A stretch of 57,070 nt of DNA from an uncultured Lachnospiraceae bacterium (GTDB lineage Bacteria > Bacillota_A > Clostridia > Lachnospirales > Lachnospiraceae), in contig CANOBT010000018.1 in NCBI GenBank assembly GCA_947564305.1, positions 1 through 57,070 of the forward strand, in the 5' to 3' direction. The notes under the pieces are model-generated. The model was given only the letters and a program-made list of their open reading frames with translations, ran no database searches and was not told the DNA's origin. This document shows positions 17,727-27,127 of the stretch, piece after piece. Within the stretch, counting starts at the first letter, position 1. Each line of letters opens with the position of its first letter. A program made the translations under genes and the position numbers.

Positions 17727-18407
17727 TTATTGAAATTCTTTCATTCCCTCTATGGCATATGCTCTGACCGGACAGGAATCCAGTCCCATAATCGGAAGCG
17801 GAGAGTATGACATAAAAAACACTTCGCTTTGTAATTGTTCCAGATTTTTCAGCACTTCCAGAAATACAATATTTTCCGCCATACAAATATCATGAAACGG
17901 CTTCACATCTTCATTGCAGTTCTCAATCGACACTCCGTCGCCGAATCCGACACATTTTATCTTGTGCTCGACCATCCACCTGGCTGTTTCCCCATTCACA
18001 AAAAGTCTTTTATCCTTCTCGGTATTCGTATCCGGTGTGAACGGAGGCAGCTTATAGGGGGAGTCCAGGATTAAAATATCTCTTTCTTTCACCTTTCCCG
18101 CACATGCCTTGTCCAAAAGTTCCGCTGTAATATGGCTGTTCGGCTCTGCTTCCAGCGTCAGGTAAACAGCGCGGCCCATAAAACAGTCCAAAGGAAGTTC
18201 CGCTGCCGACGGCCAGTTGTCGTCATGATGGTATGGACACTCCACATGAGTCCCCAGATGGCTGGTCAGATCCATGATCGTATGAAAATCCGGAATCGGC
18301 CCTCCGGTGTTAAAACGGAACAAATGGCATCTCCTTGTTTCTGCCGCCGGGTCCAGCGGTTTTGTCAGGTCAACAATCCTCAAATCGCCCAATTCAAATA
18401 CACACAT
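17727..18407 (-). CDS. Cyclase-family metal-dependent hydrolase (kynurenine formamidase-like)
   Basis: 226 residues. The family metal motif HxGTHxDxPxH is present as HLGTHVECPYH near residues 50-60, with glutamate in place of the usual aspartate. The N terminus ELGDLRIVDLTKPLDP is the usual opening strand, and FGDGVSIEN matches the family's substrate-binding region. Relatives hydrolyse N-formylkynurenine, isatin and lactone- or amide-type bonds. In this operon it may open a ring or remove an acyl or formyl group of the imported compound (inference). AAAGGGG precedes the ATG. Confidence 0.86.
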   Translation of the reverse strand: MCVFELGDLRIVDLTKPLDPAAETRRCHLFRFNTGGPIPDFHTIMDLTSHLGTHVECPYHHDDNWPSAAELPLDCFMGRAVYLTLEAEPNSHITAELLDKACAGKVKERDILILDSPYKLPPFTPDTNTEKDKRLFVNGETARWMVEHKIKCVGFGDGVSIENCNEDVKPFHDICMAENIVFLEVLKNLEQLQSEVFFMSYSPLPIMGLDSCPVRAYAIEGMKEFQ

Positions 18408-18496
18408 TGTTTTTCCCCTTTCTATTATGATTTCCCAAACCGGGTAAACCGGAACTGGATTTTTATTGTTTTAGCCGGAAATGTTCATCAGTTCCT

Positions 18497-19438
18497 TCAG
18501 ACCCGTGAACTGCCCTGGGATTCGTACATGACCGCCCGGTCTTCCATTGCATGTATCAGGCTGACTACAAATTCATGGGCCGGAACCGGGACTTTAAGAC
18601 GTTTTGCTTCTGCCAGGACAGTTCCGTTTATCGTATCAACCTCCGTACGGACTCCGTTATGTATATCTGCATAAATGGATGTATAACCATTATTCGCATT
18701 CTCGACCAGCCTGCGCACATCCTTGATCACTTCTGCTTCATCAAATTCCAGGCCGTCTGCACCTGCAACCGCCACCGCTTCCCGAAGAAGCTGCTCTACC
18801 AGATGCCATGCATGTCTGCTTTCTTTCAGAAAATCCAGATTGGTCTGAAGGACCCCTGTCATCACACTGGCCGATGCATTGATAAAAAGCTTGCTCCAGA
18901 TAGATCTTTTCACGCTGTCTGAAACCTCTGTTTCAAATCCGCACCTTGAAAAATTATCTGCAATATCCTGGATTTCCCCGCCTGCGCCTTCCAGAAGTCC
19001 GATGCTGCTGCTCCCGCCTCCTCCATGGTTAACATATCCCACGTCTATGATAGAACTATTATGCTTTGTAGTACCAATGATCACATGGCTTTTGTCTACA
19101 AATTTTAAAATTGTCTGTTCATGGCCTGCACCGTTCTGCAGAGTCATCACATATGTATGCGGTCCGATTAAATGCCTATTTTCTTCCAGAGCGCCTGCTG
19201 AGTACATCGCTTTCACAAAAACAATCACCAGATCCATTTCGCCCAACTCTTTTGTATTAGATAACGCAGATGGATAAAATACATTTTCTCCATCCGGTTC
19301 CTGTATCCTGATGCCGTCCCGATTGATCTTATCTACTTTTTTCTGGTCAATTTCCACCAACCAGACATCATTATGACGGGACAAGTAACCCCCAAACAGA
19401 GAACCCATGGCCCCAGCGCCGAGTATCGTAATTTTCAT
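18497..19438 (-). CDS. Ketopantoate reductase-family (ApbA/PanE-like) NAD(P)H oxidoreductase
   Basis: 313 residues. The Rossmann motif GAGAMGSLFGGYLS is at residues 7-20, and the C-terminal helical domain has the family pattern KLFINASASVMTGVLQTNL with the conserved lysine and asparagine. AAAGGAGAG stands before the ATG at 19438; a longer frame would start inside the operator sites. First gene of the 13 kb operon. Because the gene is embedded in a dedicated catabolic operon, a different 2-oxo acid or beta-keto substrate from pantoate biosynthesis is more likely (inference). Confidence 0.88.
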   Translation of the reverse strand: MKITILGAGAMGSLFGGYLSRHNDVWLVEIDQKKVDKINRDGIRIQEPDGENVFYPSALSNTKELGEMDLVIVFVKAMYSAGALEENRHLIGPHTYVMTLQNGAGHEQTILKFVDKSHVIIGTTKHNSSIIDVGYVNHGGGGSSSIGLLEGAGGEIQDIADNFSRCGFETEVSDSVKRSIWSKLFINASASVMTGVLQTNLDFLKESRHAWHLVEQLLREAVAVAGADGLEFDEAEVIKDVRRLVENANNGYTSIYADIHNGVRTEVDTINGTVLAEAKRLKVPVPAHEFVVSLIHAMEDRAVMYESQGSSRV

Positions 19439-19454
19439 CACACTCTCTCCTTTT

Positions 19455-19490
19455 AAAATCGATTGCAATTTTGGTATCGATTGCAATTTC
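19455..19490 (-). promoter_or_regulatory. Tandem LacI-type operators at the operon start
   Basis: Two adjacent copies of an ATCGATTGCAATTT word (19455-19472 and 19473-19490), 18 bases centre to centre. Each is an imperfect palindrome around a central CG, as expected for LacI-family operators. They begin right after the -10 of the promoter at 19491-19519, covering the transcription start, so a bound repressor would block RNA polymerase. Confidence 0.75.
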
Positions 19491-19519
19491 ATATTATCAT
19501 TTTTCACGCTCAGAGTCAA
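19491..19519 (-). promoter_or_regulatory. Sigma-A promoter of the 13 kb NTF2/importer operon
   Basis: On the minus strand TTGACT (19519-19514), a 17-base spacer and TAATAT (19496-19491): near-consensus hexamers with ideal spacing, about 50 bases before the first gene of the operon. Confidence 0.85.
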
Positions 19520-19592
19520 TGGTTTTTTATGTAAATTTATTTATTAAATATCTATTATCAATATTTTTTTATGCAAAATGTATATCTTTTCC

Positions 19593-19652
19593 AATTTGCA
19601 ATCCATTTCATATTGAAATCAGTATCAATATGTTAAAAATCGATTGCAACCA
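19593..19652. promoter_or_regulatory. Additional upstream operator-like sites
   Basis: AAAATCGATTGCAACC at 19635-19652 repeats the operator word found at 19455-19490, and TTTGCAATCC at 19595-19604 carries its half-site in the opposite orientation. Sites 120-180 bases upstream of the main operators would allow DNA looping by a tetrameric or bridged repressor (inference). Confidence 0.55.
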
Positions 19653-19707
19653 CATAAAGAGACCAGATAACACCTCTGTCACCGAGGGTTTCTTCTGTAT
19701 ACTATTG

Positions 19708-19753
19708 TAAAACGAAAAAAGACAGGCAATACAGGAAACCTGTACCGTCTGTC
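19708..19753 (-). terminator. Terminator of the LacI-family regulator gene
   Basis: On the minus strand a 15-base-pair stem (GACAGACGGTACAGG with a G-T-rich complement) and a TTT loop is followed by TTTTTTCGTTTT. It separates the regulator transcript from the operon promoter downstream. Confidence 0.85.
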
Positions 19754-19797
19754 TTCTCCGGCTGTGATACTCCATATTCTTATTTGTTTCTCAATGG

Positions 19798-20784
19798 TTA
19801 TGTAGTTTCTCTTTCCACAATGGTTGAAAATACCATAACCTTTTTTGTCACTTTCCCGCCGCCCAATAAATCAACCAGAAAACGTGCTGCCATCACACTT
19901 AATTCCAACAGTTTATTATCCAACGAAGTAATCTTCGGTGTACTGAACTCTGCATAAATAGAATTATCAATCCCTGTATACGCTATCTGGTCAGGTACGG
20001 CATATCCCATATCCAGAAGCGCCCTTCCGCCTCCTGACGCTAAAAGATCTACGCTATATATGATTCCGTCAATCTCCGGATGTTCCTCCATCAGCTGTTT
20101 TGTTACTTTGTAAGCCCCTTCCAGCGTCGTGTCCGTATCATAGACCACCGTGGGCTGCTCCACTCCCAATTTTCTTAATTCTTCCTCGAATCCCTCTATT
20201 TTCAACAGATTACTGGGTGTATAACAATTATTAATAAAGGCCAGATGTGTATGCCCTTTTGAAAACAACAGATTTACCAGACCGGATACTCCCGCACGTT
20301 CATCTGCCAGAACACCATATACATTAGGAAGCTCCAAATATCCATTGACAATCACGACCGGGATGTCCGGCATAAACAGAGTAATCGCCTCCTCCACCTC
20401 TTTTGTCTGGAATGTCGAACCAATCATCACAGCCCCTTCCACACGGCGTTGACTCAGCACCTGTATATACTCTGTCTTTTCTTTGGATTCCGATCCCGTA
20501 TTAAAGATAATACAACAATATCCCAGCTCCGCAAATGCTTTTTCTACCGTATAAGCCCCGTCCGTGTAATGAACATTTCGGATATCGGCAACCAGTATCC
20601 CTATCATATGGTTGCTTTGCTTGATCAGCCCTCTTGCGGTTTCATTGGGAGAATAATGATATTTTTTCAAAAGCTTCTCTATCTTTGCCTTGGTAGAAGG
20701 ATGCACACCCGGCTTGTTGTTCACTACTCTGGATACTGTACTGGCCGACACACCGGCTTCTTTTGCAATATCATAAATTGTCAT
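19798..20784 (-). CDS. LacI-family transcriptional regulator
   Basis: 328 residues. The N-terminal helix-turn-helix MTIYDIAKEAGVSASTVSRV and hinge region (YHYSPNETARGL) are followed by a periplasmic-binding-protein-like effector domain (residues about 60-328). The gene has its own strong promoter and terminator and lies just upstream of the 13 kb operon, whose promoter carries CG-centred palindromes. It is therefore the probable repressor of that operon, released by the imported compound or an intermediate (inference). No copy of the operator word was found in its own promoter. Confidence 0.93.
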   Translation of the reverse strand: MTIYDIAKEAGVSASTVSRVVNNKPGVHPSTKAKIEKLLKKYHYSPNETARGLIKQSNHMIGILVADIRNVHYTDGAYTVEKAFAELGYCCIIFNTGSESKEKTEYIQVLSQRRVEGAVMIGSTFQTKEVEEAITLFMPDIPVVIVNGYLELPNVYGVLADERAGVSGLVNLLFSKGHTHLAFINNCYTPSNLLKIEGFEEELRKLGVEQPTVVYDTDTTLEGAYKVTKQLMEEHPEIDGIIYSVDLLASGGGRALLDMGYAVPDQIAYTGIDNSIYAEFSTPKITSLDNKLLELSVMAARFLVDLLGGGKVTKKVMVFSTIVERETT

Positions 20785-20814
20785 ATTCTTTTTCCTCCAC
20801 TGTTTCTATTTCTA

Positions 20815-20843
20815 ATTATTCACAGTTTTCATCCCATTGTCAA
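20815..20843 (-). promoter_or_regulatory. Promoter of the LacI-family gene
   Basis: TTGACA (20843-20838), a 17-base spacer and AATAAT (20820-20815) on the minus strand, about 30 bases before the start codon. Confidence 0.8.
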
Positions 20844-20913
20844 CTAAAATCCAATCCAATTCTGACATTTTTCCCCGGACTTATTCCTATTTCTAACATC
20901 AATATGCAAAGAT

Positions 20914-20949
20914 ATATGTCTTGTCATATGTAAATCAATATGCTATAAT
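20914..20949 (+). promoter_or_regulatory. Promoter of nadABC-niaR with possible NiaR operator
   Basis: TTGTCA (20921-20926), a 17-base spacer and a perfect TATAAT (20944-20949). An inverted repeat ATATG-6-CATAT (20914-20929) overlaps the -35 and is a candidate binding site for NiaR, whose gene ends this operon; the operator assignment is tentative. Confidence 0.75.
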
Positions 20950-20981
20950 AGGTCGAATTTTACATTTGGAGGAAATGGGAA

Positions 20982-21887
20982 ATGACAGTAATCGAAGAAA
21001 TAAATGCCTTGAAAAAAAAGAAGGACGCCGTGATCCTTGCCCATTATTATGCAATGCCGGAAATACAGGAGATTGCAGACTATGTGGGTGATTCCTTTTA
21101 TCTGAGCAGGATTGCCGTAGGACTGGCAAACCAGACTATCGTATTTTGCGGGGTATCTTTTATGGGCGAAAGCGCCAAAATACTGAATCCCGAAAAAACA
21201 GTACTGATGCCGGATTTGAGTGCCGACTGCCCCATGGCTCATATGGCAGATGTCGAAACAATCCGGCAAATGCGGGAACAGTACGAAGATTTAGCAGTCG
21301 TATGTTATATCAATTCCACAGCAGAATTGAAGCAGCATTCCGATGTTTGCGTAACTTCGGCAAATGCCGTCACGATTGTAAAAGCGCTTCCGAACCGGAA
21401 TATTTTCTTTATCCCGGACAAAAACCTTGCCCGCTATGTTGCGGAACAGGTTCCGGAAAAACATTTCATATTCAATGACGGATATTGTCCAATCCATGAA
21501 AAAATGCAGCCCCCTGAGCTGGAAGCTGCCAAGGCCGAACACCCGGATGCACAGGTCTTATCCCATCCGGAATGTCCCCAAGCAATACTGGCACAGTCAG
21601 ATTACATCGGCAGCACATCTGGTATCATTCAATATGCGGCTGAGAGTGATTGTAAAGAATTTATTGTCTGTACCGAAATCGGAGTTCAATGGAAGCTGAA
21701 AAAAGAAAACCCTGGAAAACAATTTTATTTTACAAAGACCACACCTGTATGCCAGGATATGAAGTTCAATACTCTGGAAAAAGTTCTTCATGTGTTGAAA
21801 ACAGGGGAAAATGCGGTGGAAGTAGATGCCGCACTTATGGAAGCCTCAAAAAAACCATTGGAACGAATGCTGATGCTGGCAAAGTAG
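20982..21887 (+). CDS. nadA: Quinolinate synthase NadA
   Basis: 301 residues. Condenses iminoaspartate with dihydroxyacetone phosphate to quinolinate using a [4Fe-4S] cluster. Visible landmarks: AHYYAMPEIQEIADYVGDS, VFCGVSFMGESAKIL, MPDLSADCPMAHMA, CYINSTAELK, HPECPQAI and CTEIGVQWKL, which together supply the conserved cluster cysteines of the short NadA type. GGAGG precedes the ATG. First gene of nadA-nadB-nadC-niaR. Confidence 0.96.
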   Translation: MTVIEEINALKKKKDAVILAHYYAMPEIQEIADYVGDSFYLSRIAVGLANQTIVFCGVSFMGESAKILNPEKTVLMPDLSADCPMAHMADVETIRQMREQYEDLAVVCYINSTAELKQHSDVCVTSANAVTIVKALPNRNIFFIPDKNLARYVAEQVPEKHFIFNDGYCPIHEKMQPPELEAAKAEHPDAQVLSHPECPQAILAQSDYIGSTSGIIQYAAESDCKEFIVCTEIGVQWKLKKENPGKQFYFTKTTPVCQDMKFNTLEKVLHVLKTGENAVEVDAALMEASKKPLERMLMLAK

Positions 21888-21900
21888 TGAAGGAGAAGCT

Positions 21901-23133
21901 ATGAAAATAGAAACCGACGTGGTCATCGCAGGGACAGGTGTTGCCGGATTATTCTGTGCCCTCAGCCTGCCGCGTGATAAAAAAATTTATATGATTACAA
22001 AATCCAATCTGGAAAGCAGTGATTCCTTTCTTGCACAGGGTGGAATTTCCACACTGCGGGATGAAAATGATTACGACACCTATTTTGAAGATACCATGCG
22101 GGCCGGGCATTATGAAAACCGGAAAGAAACTGTGGAAATTATGATCCGCAGTTCGCGAGAAATCATTGACGATTTGGTAGGATATGGAGTAGAATTTGAA
22201 CAGAATGAACATCAGTTTATGTACACCAGAGAAGGAGCCCATTCAAAACCGCGTATTTTATTTCATAAAGATATTACCGGAAAAGAGATTACAAGCAAAC
22301 TTCTCTCCCAAGTGAAAAAACTGAAAAACGTAACCTTATGCGAATACACGGAGATGACAGATATTCTTGTGGAAAACGGAACATGCACCGGAATTTTGGC
22401 AGAACGTTTTCATAGCAAAGAGCAGAAAAACGGAGGCTCAATGGAATGCGCAGTTCCTGCAAAAGAAAAAGAGCCGGAGCTACTTGAAATCTCTGCCCGT
22501 TATACCGTATTTGCCACAGGTGGAATCGGAGGCCTGTATGAGCATTCTACGAATTTCCCACATCTAACCGGAGATGCAGTAGAAATTTCCAAAAAGCACG
22601 GCATACGTCTGGAGCATCTGGATTATGTGCAGTTCCACCCTACCACGCTGTACTCCAAAAAACCTGGAAGACGTTTTTTAATCTCCGAATCTGTGCGAGG
22701 GGAAGGTGCCGTGCTCTATAATAAAAATAAGGAACGCTTTGTCAATGAACTGCTGCCTCGAGACGTCGTAGCCGCGGCTATTCGGGAACAGATGGAAAAG
22801 GACGGGACAGATTATGTATGGCTGTCCATGGAACCGATTGATAATGAAACGATTTTCCGGCATTTCCCCAATATTTACCAGCACTGCCTTGAGGAAGGTT
22901 ATGATGTGACAAAAGAATGCATTCCTGTCGTTCCGGCACAGCATTACTTTATGGGCGGTATCTGGGTCGATTCTGACAGCCAGACTTCCATGCCCCACTT
23001 GTTTGCTGCAGGAGAGACAAGCTGCAACGGTGTCCACGGAGCCAACCGGCTGGCAAGTAACTCTTTACTGGAAAGCCTGGTATTTGCCAAACGCGCGGCA
23101 GTGAAAATACAGAAAAATATGGAAATAACGTAA
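21901..23133 (+). CDS. nadB: L-aspartate oxidase NadB (short form)
   Basis: 410 residues, cytoplasmic flavoprotein producing iminoaspartate for NadA. FAD-binding GTGVAGLFCALSLP near residue 10, DSFLAQGGIST, the active-site region VQFHPTTLY, SVRGEGAVLYN, and GETSCNGVHGANRLASNSLLE at the C-terminal end. The usual enzyme is about 530 residues; this one stops soon after the FAD domain and so lacks the C-terminal helical bundle, as do several clostridial homologues. The frame is intact and ends in a normal stop, so it is a short form rather than a broken gene. Confidence 0.93.
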   Translation: MKIETDVVIAGTGVAGLFCALSLPRDKKIYMITKSNLESSDSFLAQGGISTLRDENDYDTYFEDTMRAGHYENRKETVEIMIRSSREIIDDLVGYGVEFEQNEHQFMYTREGAHSKPRILFHKDITGKEITSKLLSQVKKLKNVTLCEYTEMTDILVENGTCTGILAERFHSKEQKNGGSMECAVPAKEKEPELLEISARYTVFATGGIGGLYEHSTNFPHLTGDAVEISKKHGIRLEHLDYVQFHPTTLYSKKPGRRFLISESVRGEGAVLYNKNKERFVNELLPRDVVAAAIREQMEKDGTDYVWLSMEPIDNETIFRHFPNIYQHCLEEGYDVTKECIPVVPAQHYFMGGIWVDSDSQTSMPHLFAAGETSCNGVHGANRLASNSLLESLVFAKRAAVKIQKNMEIT

Positions 23134-23150
23134 CTGTCCAGAACGGCAGT

Positions 23151-23204
23151 CGCCAAATGTACATACCCGCATGTACACTTGGCTCATTACTTCGCAGGAA
23201 TGAA
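23151..23204. repeat. Extragenic hairpin element, copy 1
   Basis: CCAAATGTACAT-ACCCGC-ATGTACACTTGG forms a 12-base-pair stem with one mismatch and is followed by CTCATTACTTCGCAGGAAT. An almost identical element occurs at 48268-48318 in an unrelated context, so this is a dispersed repeat. It lies between nadB and nadC inside the operon. Confidence 0.65.
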
Positions 23205-23268
23205 TTGCACTGGTGCACGAACAGCTATCAAATATACATACCATTTACATTTTTGAAGGGAGAATATC

Positions 23269-24120
23269 ATGAATAAAATCACAGAAAAATTACAGATGGA
23301 CCATCTCATACAGGAAGCATTAAAAGAAGACATTTCCAGTGAGGACGTGACTACAAATTCCGTCATGAAAGAAGCCGTAACCGGAGAAGTGGAGCTGATC
23401 TGTAAACAAGACGGAATCATTGCAGGACTCAACGTATTCCAAAGAGTATTTGAGCTTCTGGATGCAGACACAAAGGCAGAGTTTTTCTGCAAGGACGGTG
23501 ATGCCGTGAAAGCCGGGGAACTGCTGGGGAAGGTGACCGGAGATATCCGTGTCCTCCTGTCAGGTGAGCGTGTCGCTTTAAACTACCTCCAACGGATGAG
23601 CGGAATTGCCACCTATACCCGTTCCGTTGCGGACCTGCTTGCAGGCAGCAAAACAAAGCTTCTGGACACGAGAAAAACCACACCGAATATGCGGATTTTT
23701 GAAAAATATGCAGTTCGGGCAGGCGGCGGCTACAATCATCGGTACAACCTGTCTGACGGGGTGCTTTTGAAGGACAATCATATCGGTGCCGCGGGAAGTG
23801 TCACGAAAGCGGTCCAAATGGCAAAGGAATATGCACCTTTCGTCCGTAAGATTGAAGTGGAAGTGGAAAATCTGGATATGGTAAAGGAAGCCGTGGAAGC
23901 CGGAGCCGATATCATTATGTTAGATAATATGTCTACAGAGGAAATGCAGGAGGCGATCCGCATCATTGACGGCAGGGCGGAAACCGAATGCTCCGGAAAT
24001 GTGACAAAAGAGAATATCAATCGGCTGACAGCCCTTGGGGTGGATTATATTTCCAGCGGGGCATTGACACATTCCGCACCAATACTTGACATTTCCATGA
24101 AAAACCTGCATGCTATATAG
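23269..24120 (+). CDS. nadC: Nicotinate-nucleotide pyrophosphorylase (carboxylating) NadC
   Basis: 283 residues, full family length. Converts quinolinate and PRPP to nicotinate mononucleotide. Landmarks: ALKEDISSEDVTTNS, GERVALNYLQRMSGIAT, LLDTRKTTPNMR, VRAGGGYNHRYNLSDGVLLK, DIIMLDNMS and VDYISSGALTHSA. GAAGGGAG precedes the ATG. Third step of the de novo NAD pathway encoded by this operon. Confidence 0.97.
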   Translation: MNKITEKLQMDHLIQEALKEDISSEDVTTNSVMKEAVTGEVELICKQDGIIAGLNVFQRVFELLDADTKAEFFCKDGDAVKAGELLGKVTGDIRVLLSGERVALNYLQRMSGIATYTRSVADLLAGSKTKLLDTRKTTPNMRIFEKYAVRAGGGYNHRYNLSDGVLLKDNHIGAAGSVTKAVQMAKEYAPFVRKIEVEVENLDMVKEAVEAGADIIMLDNMSTEEMQEAIRIIDGRAETECSGNVTKENINRLTALGVDYISSGALTHSAPILDISMKNLHAI

Positions 24121-24165
24121 ATAGGAAGTTTCTAATACTATTTATGCAAGAAAGGAAAAGAAGAT

Positions 24166-24675
24166 ATGATGACTGGAACAGAGCGGAGAGATAAGATTCT
24201 GGAAGAAATCAGGTGCAGTGATACCCCGGTCTCCGGCGGTGCACTGGCAAAAACATGTGCGGTCAGCCGCCAGGTGATCGTACAGGATATTGCCTTGATC
24301 CGGGCTGCCGGATACGATATCCTATCCACCCACCGCGGATATGTCCTGAATGCTCCGCATACTGTAAACCGGACATTCAAGGTACGGCATACGGACGAAC
24401 GGATGGAAGAAGAACTGTGTTCTATCGTAGATCTGGGCGGCTGTGTGGTAAATGTCATGGTCAACCACCGGGTCTATGGCCAGATGAAAGCCGGGCTTGG
24501 AATCCACTCACGAAGAAATGTGATGGAATTTCTGCAGGATATCCAAAACGGAAAATCCAGCCCTTTAAAAAATATCACCTCCGATTATCATTATCATACG
24601 GTGGAGGCAGACAGTGAGAATACTTTAGATATCATTGAAAAAATGCTGCGTGAAAAAGGATTTCTGATTGAATGA
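24166..24675 (+). CDS. niaR: NAD biosynthesis repressor NiaR (HTH plus 3H domain)
   Basis: 169 residues. An N-terminal winged helix of the HTH_11 type (GGALAKTCAVSRQVIVQDIA, residues about 25-45) and a C-terminal 3H domain whose conserved histidines are seen in VMVNHRVYGQM, GIHSRRNVMEF and DYHYHTVEA. NiaR binds nicotinic acid and represses NAD synthesis and niacin uptake genes. As last gene of nadA-nadB-nadC-niaR it probably regulates its own operon. Confidence 0.95.
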   Translation: MMTGTERRDKILEEIRCSDTPVSGGALAKTCAVSRQVIVQDIALIRAAGYDILSTHRGYVLNAPHTVNRTFKVRHTDERMEEELCSIVDLGGCVVNVMVNHRVYGQMKAGLGIHSRRNVMEFLQDIQNGKSSPLKNITSDYHYHTVEADSENTLDIIEKMLREKGFLIE

Positions 24676-24679
24676 TGCG

Positions 24680-24727
24680 GGTTGGTGGCTCATAGAGCCT
24701 TCAACCGTACAGGTGGATTTTTTTCAT
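24680..24727 (+). terminator. Possible terminator of the nad operon
   Basis: A stem built of GGTTG/CAACC and GGCTC/GAGCC around a short ATA loop, with an eight-T run that begins about 14 bases downstream. A second perfect 10-base-pair inverted repeat (AAGCGTAGTA, 24728-24737, with 24754-24763) follows and could serve convergent transcription. Confidence 0.5.
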
Positions 24728-24777
24728 AAGCGTAGTACGACTTATATTTGCCATACTACGCTTACCTAAGCAAATCT

Positions 24778-25182
24778 CTATAGTTTATCCAACACATCTC
24801 CATATTCTCGTTCAATCCCAGATTTCAATTCCACAAATTCCGGAATAAACTCTTTTATAATTCTATCGGTCAATTTTATTGCTGCTTCTCCATCATAAAT
24901 ATGAGCAGTATTGTTCCTTTCCTTTAACATCCGAAGCCATATCTCCTCATCCATAAAATCAAAGCATTGATATGCCACCTTGATAATTTCACGCGGCGCC
25001 CCCGTCTGCCCGGCAGAAACACCGACATAGAGCAGCAGTTCTTTTAACACTTTCCATCCCAATTCAAACTGTATAGAAAACTTATCAATAATCCCGCTTA
25101 CAATAAACTCATTGCTCCGGTCCTGCTCCGGTGATTTTTGCAGCACAGCCAGATGGCTGACAAAATTATCAAATTTTTTCAT
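24778..25182 (-). CDS. HEPN-domain protein of an MNT/HEPN toxin-antitoxin pair (HI0074-like)
   Basis: 134 residues, all-helical. It carries the HEPN ribonuclease-type motif Rx4H as RNNTAH near residue 90, preceded by FIVSGIIDKFSIQFELGWKVLKE, the usual opening of the nucleotidyltransferase substrate-binding (HI0074) family. In MNT/HEPN modules this protein is the toxin. The ATG at 25182 is preferred, with GGAG nine bases upstream; it overlaps the end of the MNT gene by 14 bases, which couples their translation. TTG at 25206 or ATG at 25197 are less likely starts. Confidence 0.85.
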   Translation of the reverse strand: MKKFDNFVSHLAVLQKSPEQDRSNEFIVSGIIDKFSIQFELGWKVLKELLLYVGVSAGQTGAPREIIKVAYQCFDFMDEEIWLRMLKERNNTAHIYDGEAAIKLTDRIIKEFIPEFVELKSGIEREYGDVLDKL

Positions 25183-25507
25183 AAAGAACCACTCCATCTC
25201 TTTCAATGTCTGACTTTAAATCCTCAGAAACAGCTTCATTCATATCAATCAAATCTATTTTCAGCAGAGTCCATACTTCCTCCTGCATTGCAAAGGTAAG
25301 CCCGGTAAAATCTCGACATCCATACACAGCCAGATCCAAATCACTTTTTTTCTGATGTGTACCTCTTGCTCTGGAACCAAATAATATAACTTTAGCAGCA
25401 TCATATTTTTCAGCTTCCGCACAGATTTCCTGAAAAACCCTTTGAGAAATCCCTGTATTTTCAAGGCTTTTCTTATCCAGAGTAACCGCCATCCCTTCTC
25501 CCTGCAT
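25169..25507 (-). CDS. MNT-type minimal nucleotidyltransferase, antitoxin partner
   Basis: 112 residues. The nucleotidyltransferase signature GSRARG..KKSDLDLAVYG gives the GS and DxD motifs near residues 44-60. In the best studied MNT/HEPN systems this enzyme adds AMP groups to the HEPN toxin and so neutralises it. ATG at 25507 follows GGGAGGAG with good spacing; ATG at 25492 is an alternative. The pair stands alone between the nad operon and the arabinofuranosidase gene, a typical setting for a mobile defence or stability module. Confidence 0.86.
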   Translation of the reverse strand: MQGEGMAVTLDKKSLENTGISQRVFQEICAEAEKYDAAKVILFGSRARGTHQKKSDLDLAVYGCRDFTGLTFAMQEEVWTLLKIDLIDMNEAVSEDLKSDIERDGVVLYEKI

Positions 25508-25579
25508 GAATAACTCCTCCCCTGACATTTTCTCCAAACTAATACACTCGCATCATGATAAATATTCCTCGGATCACAT

Positions 25580-27118
<1,539 letters not shown>

Positions 27119-27127
27119 TCATGAACG

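Noticed and set aside
24728..24763. Attachment site or insertion sequence end, suggested by the perfect 10-base inverted repeat after niaR
   Set aside because: No transposase or second matching end was found; a terminator for convergent genes explains it more simply.
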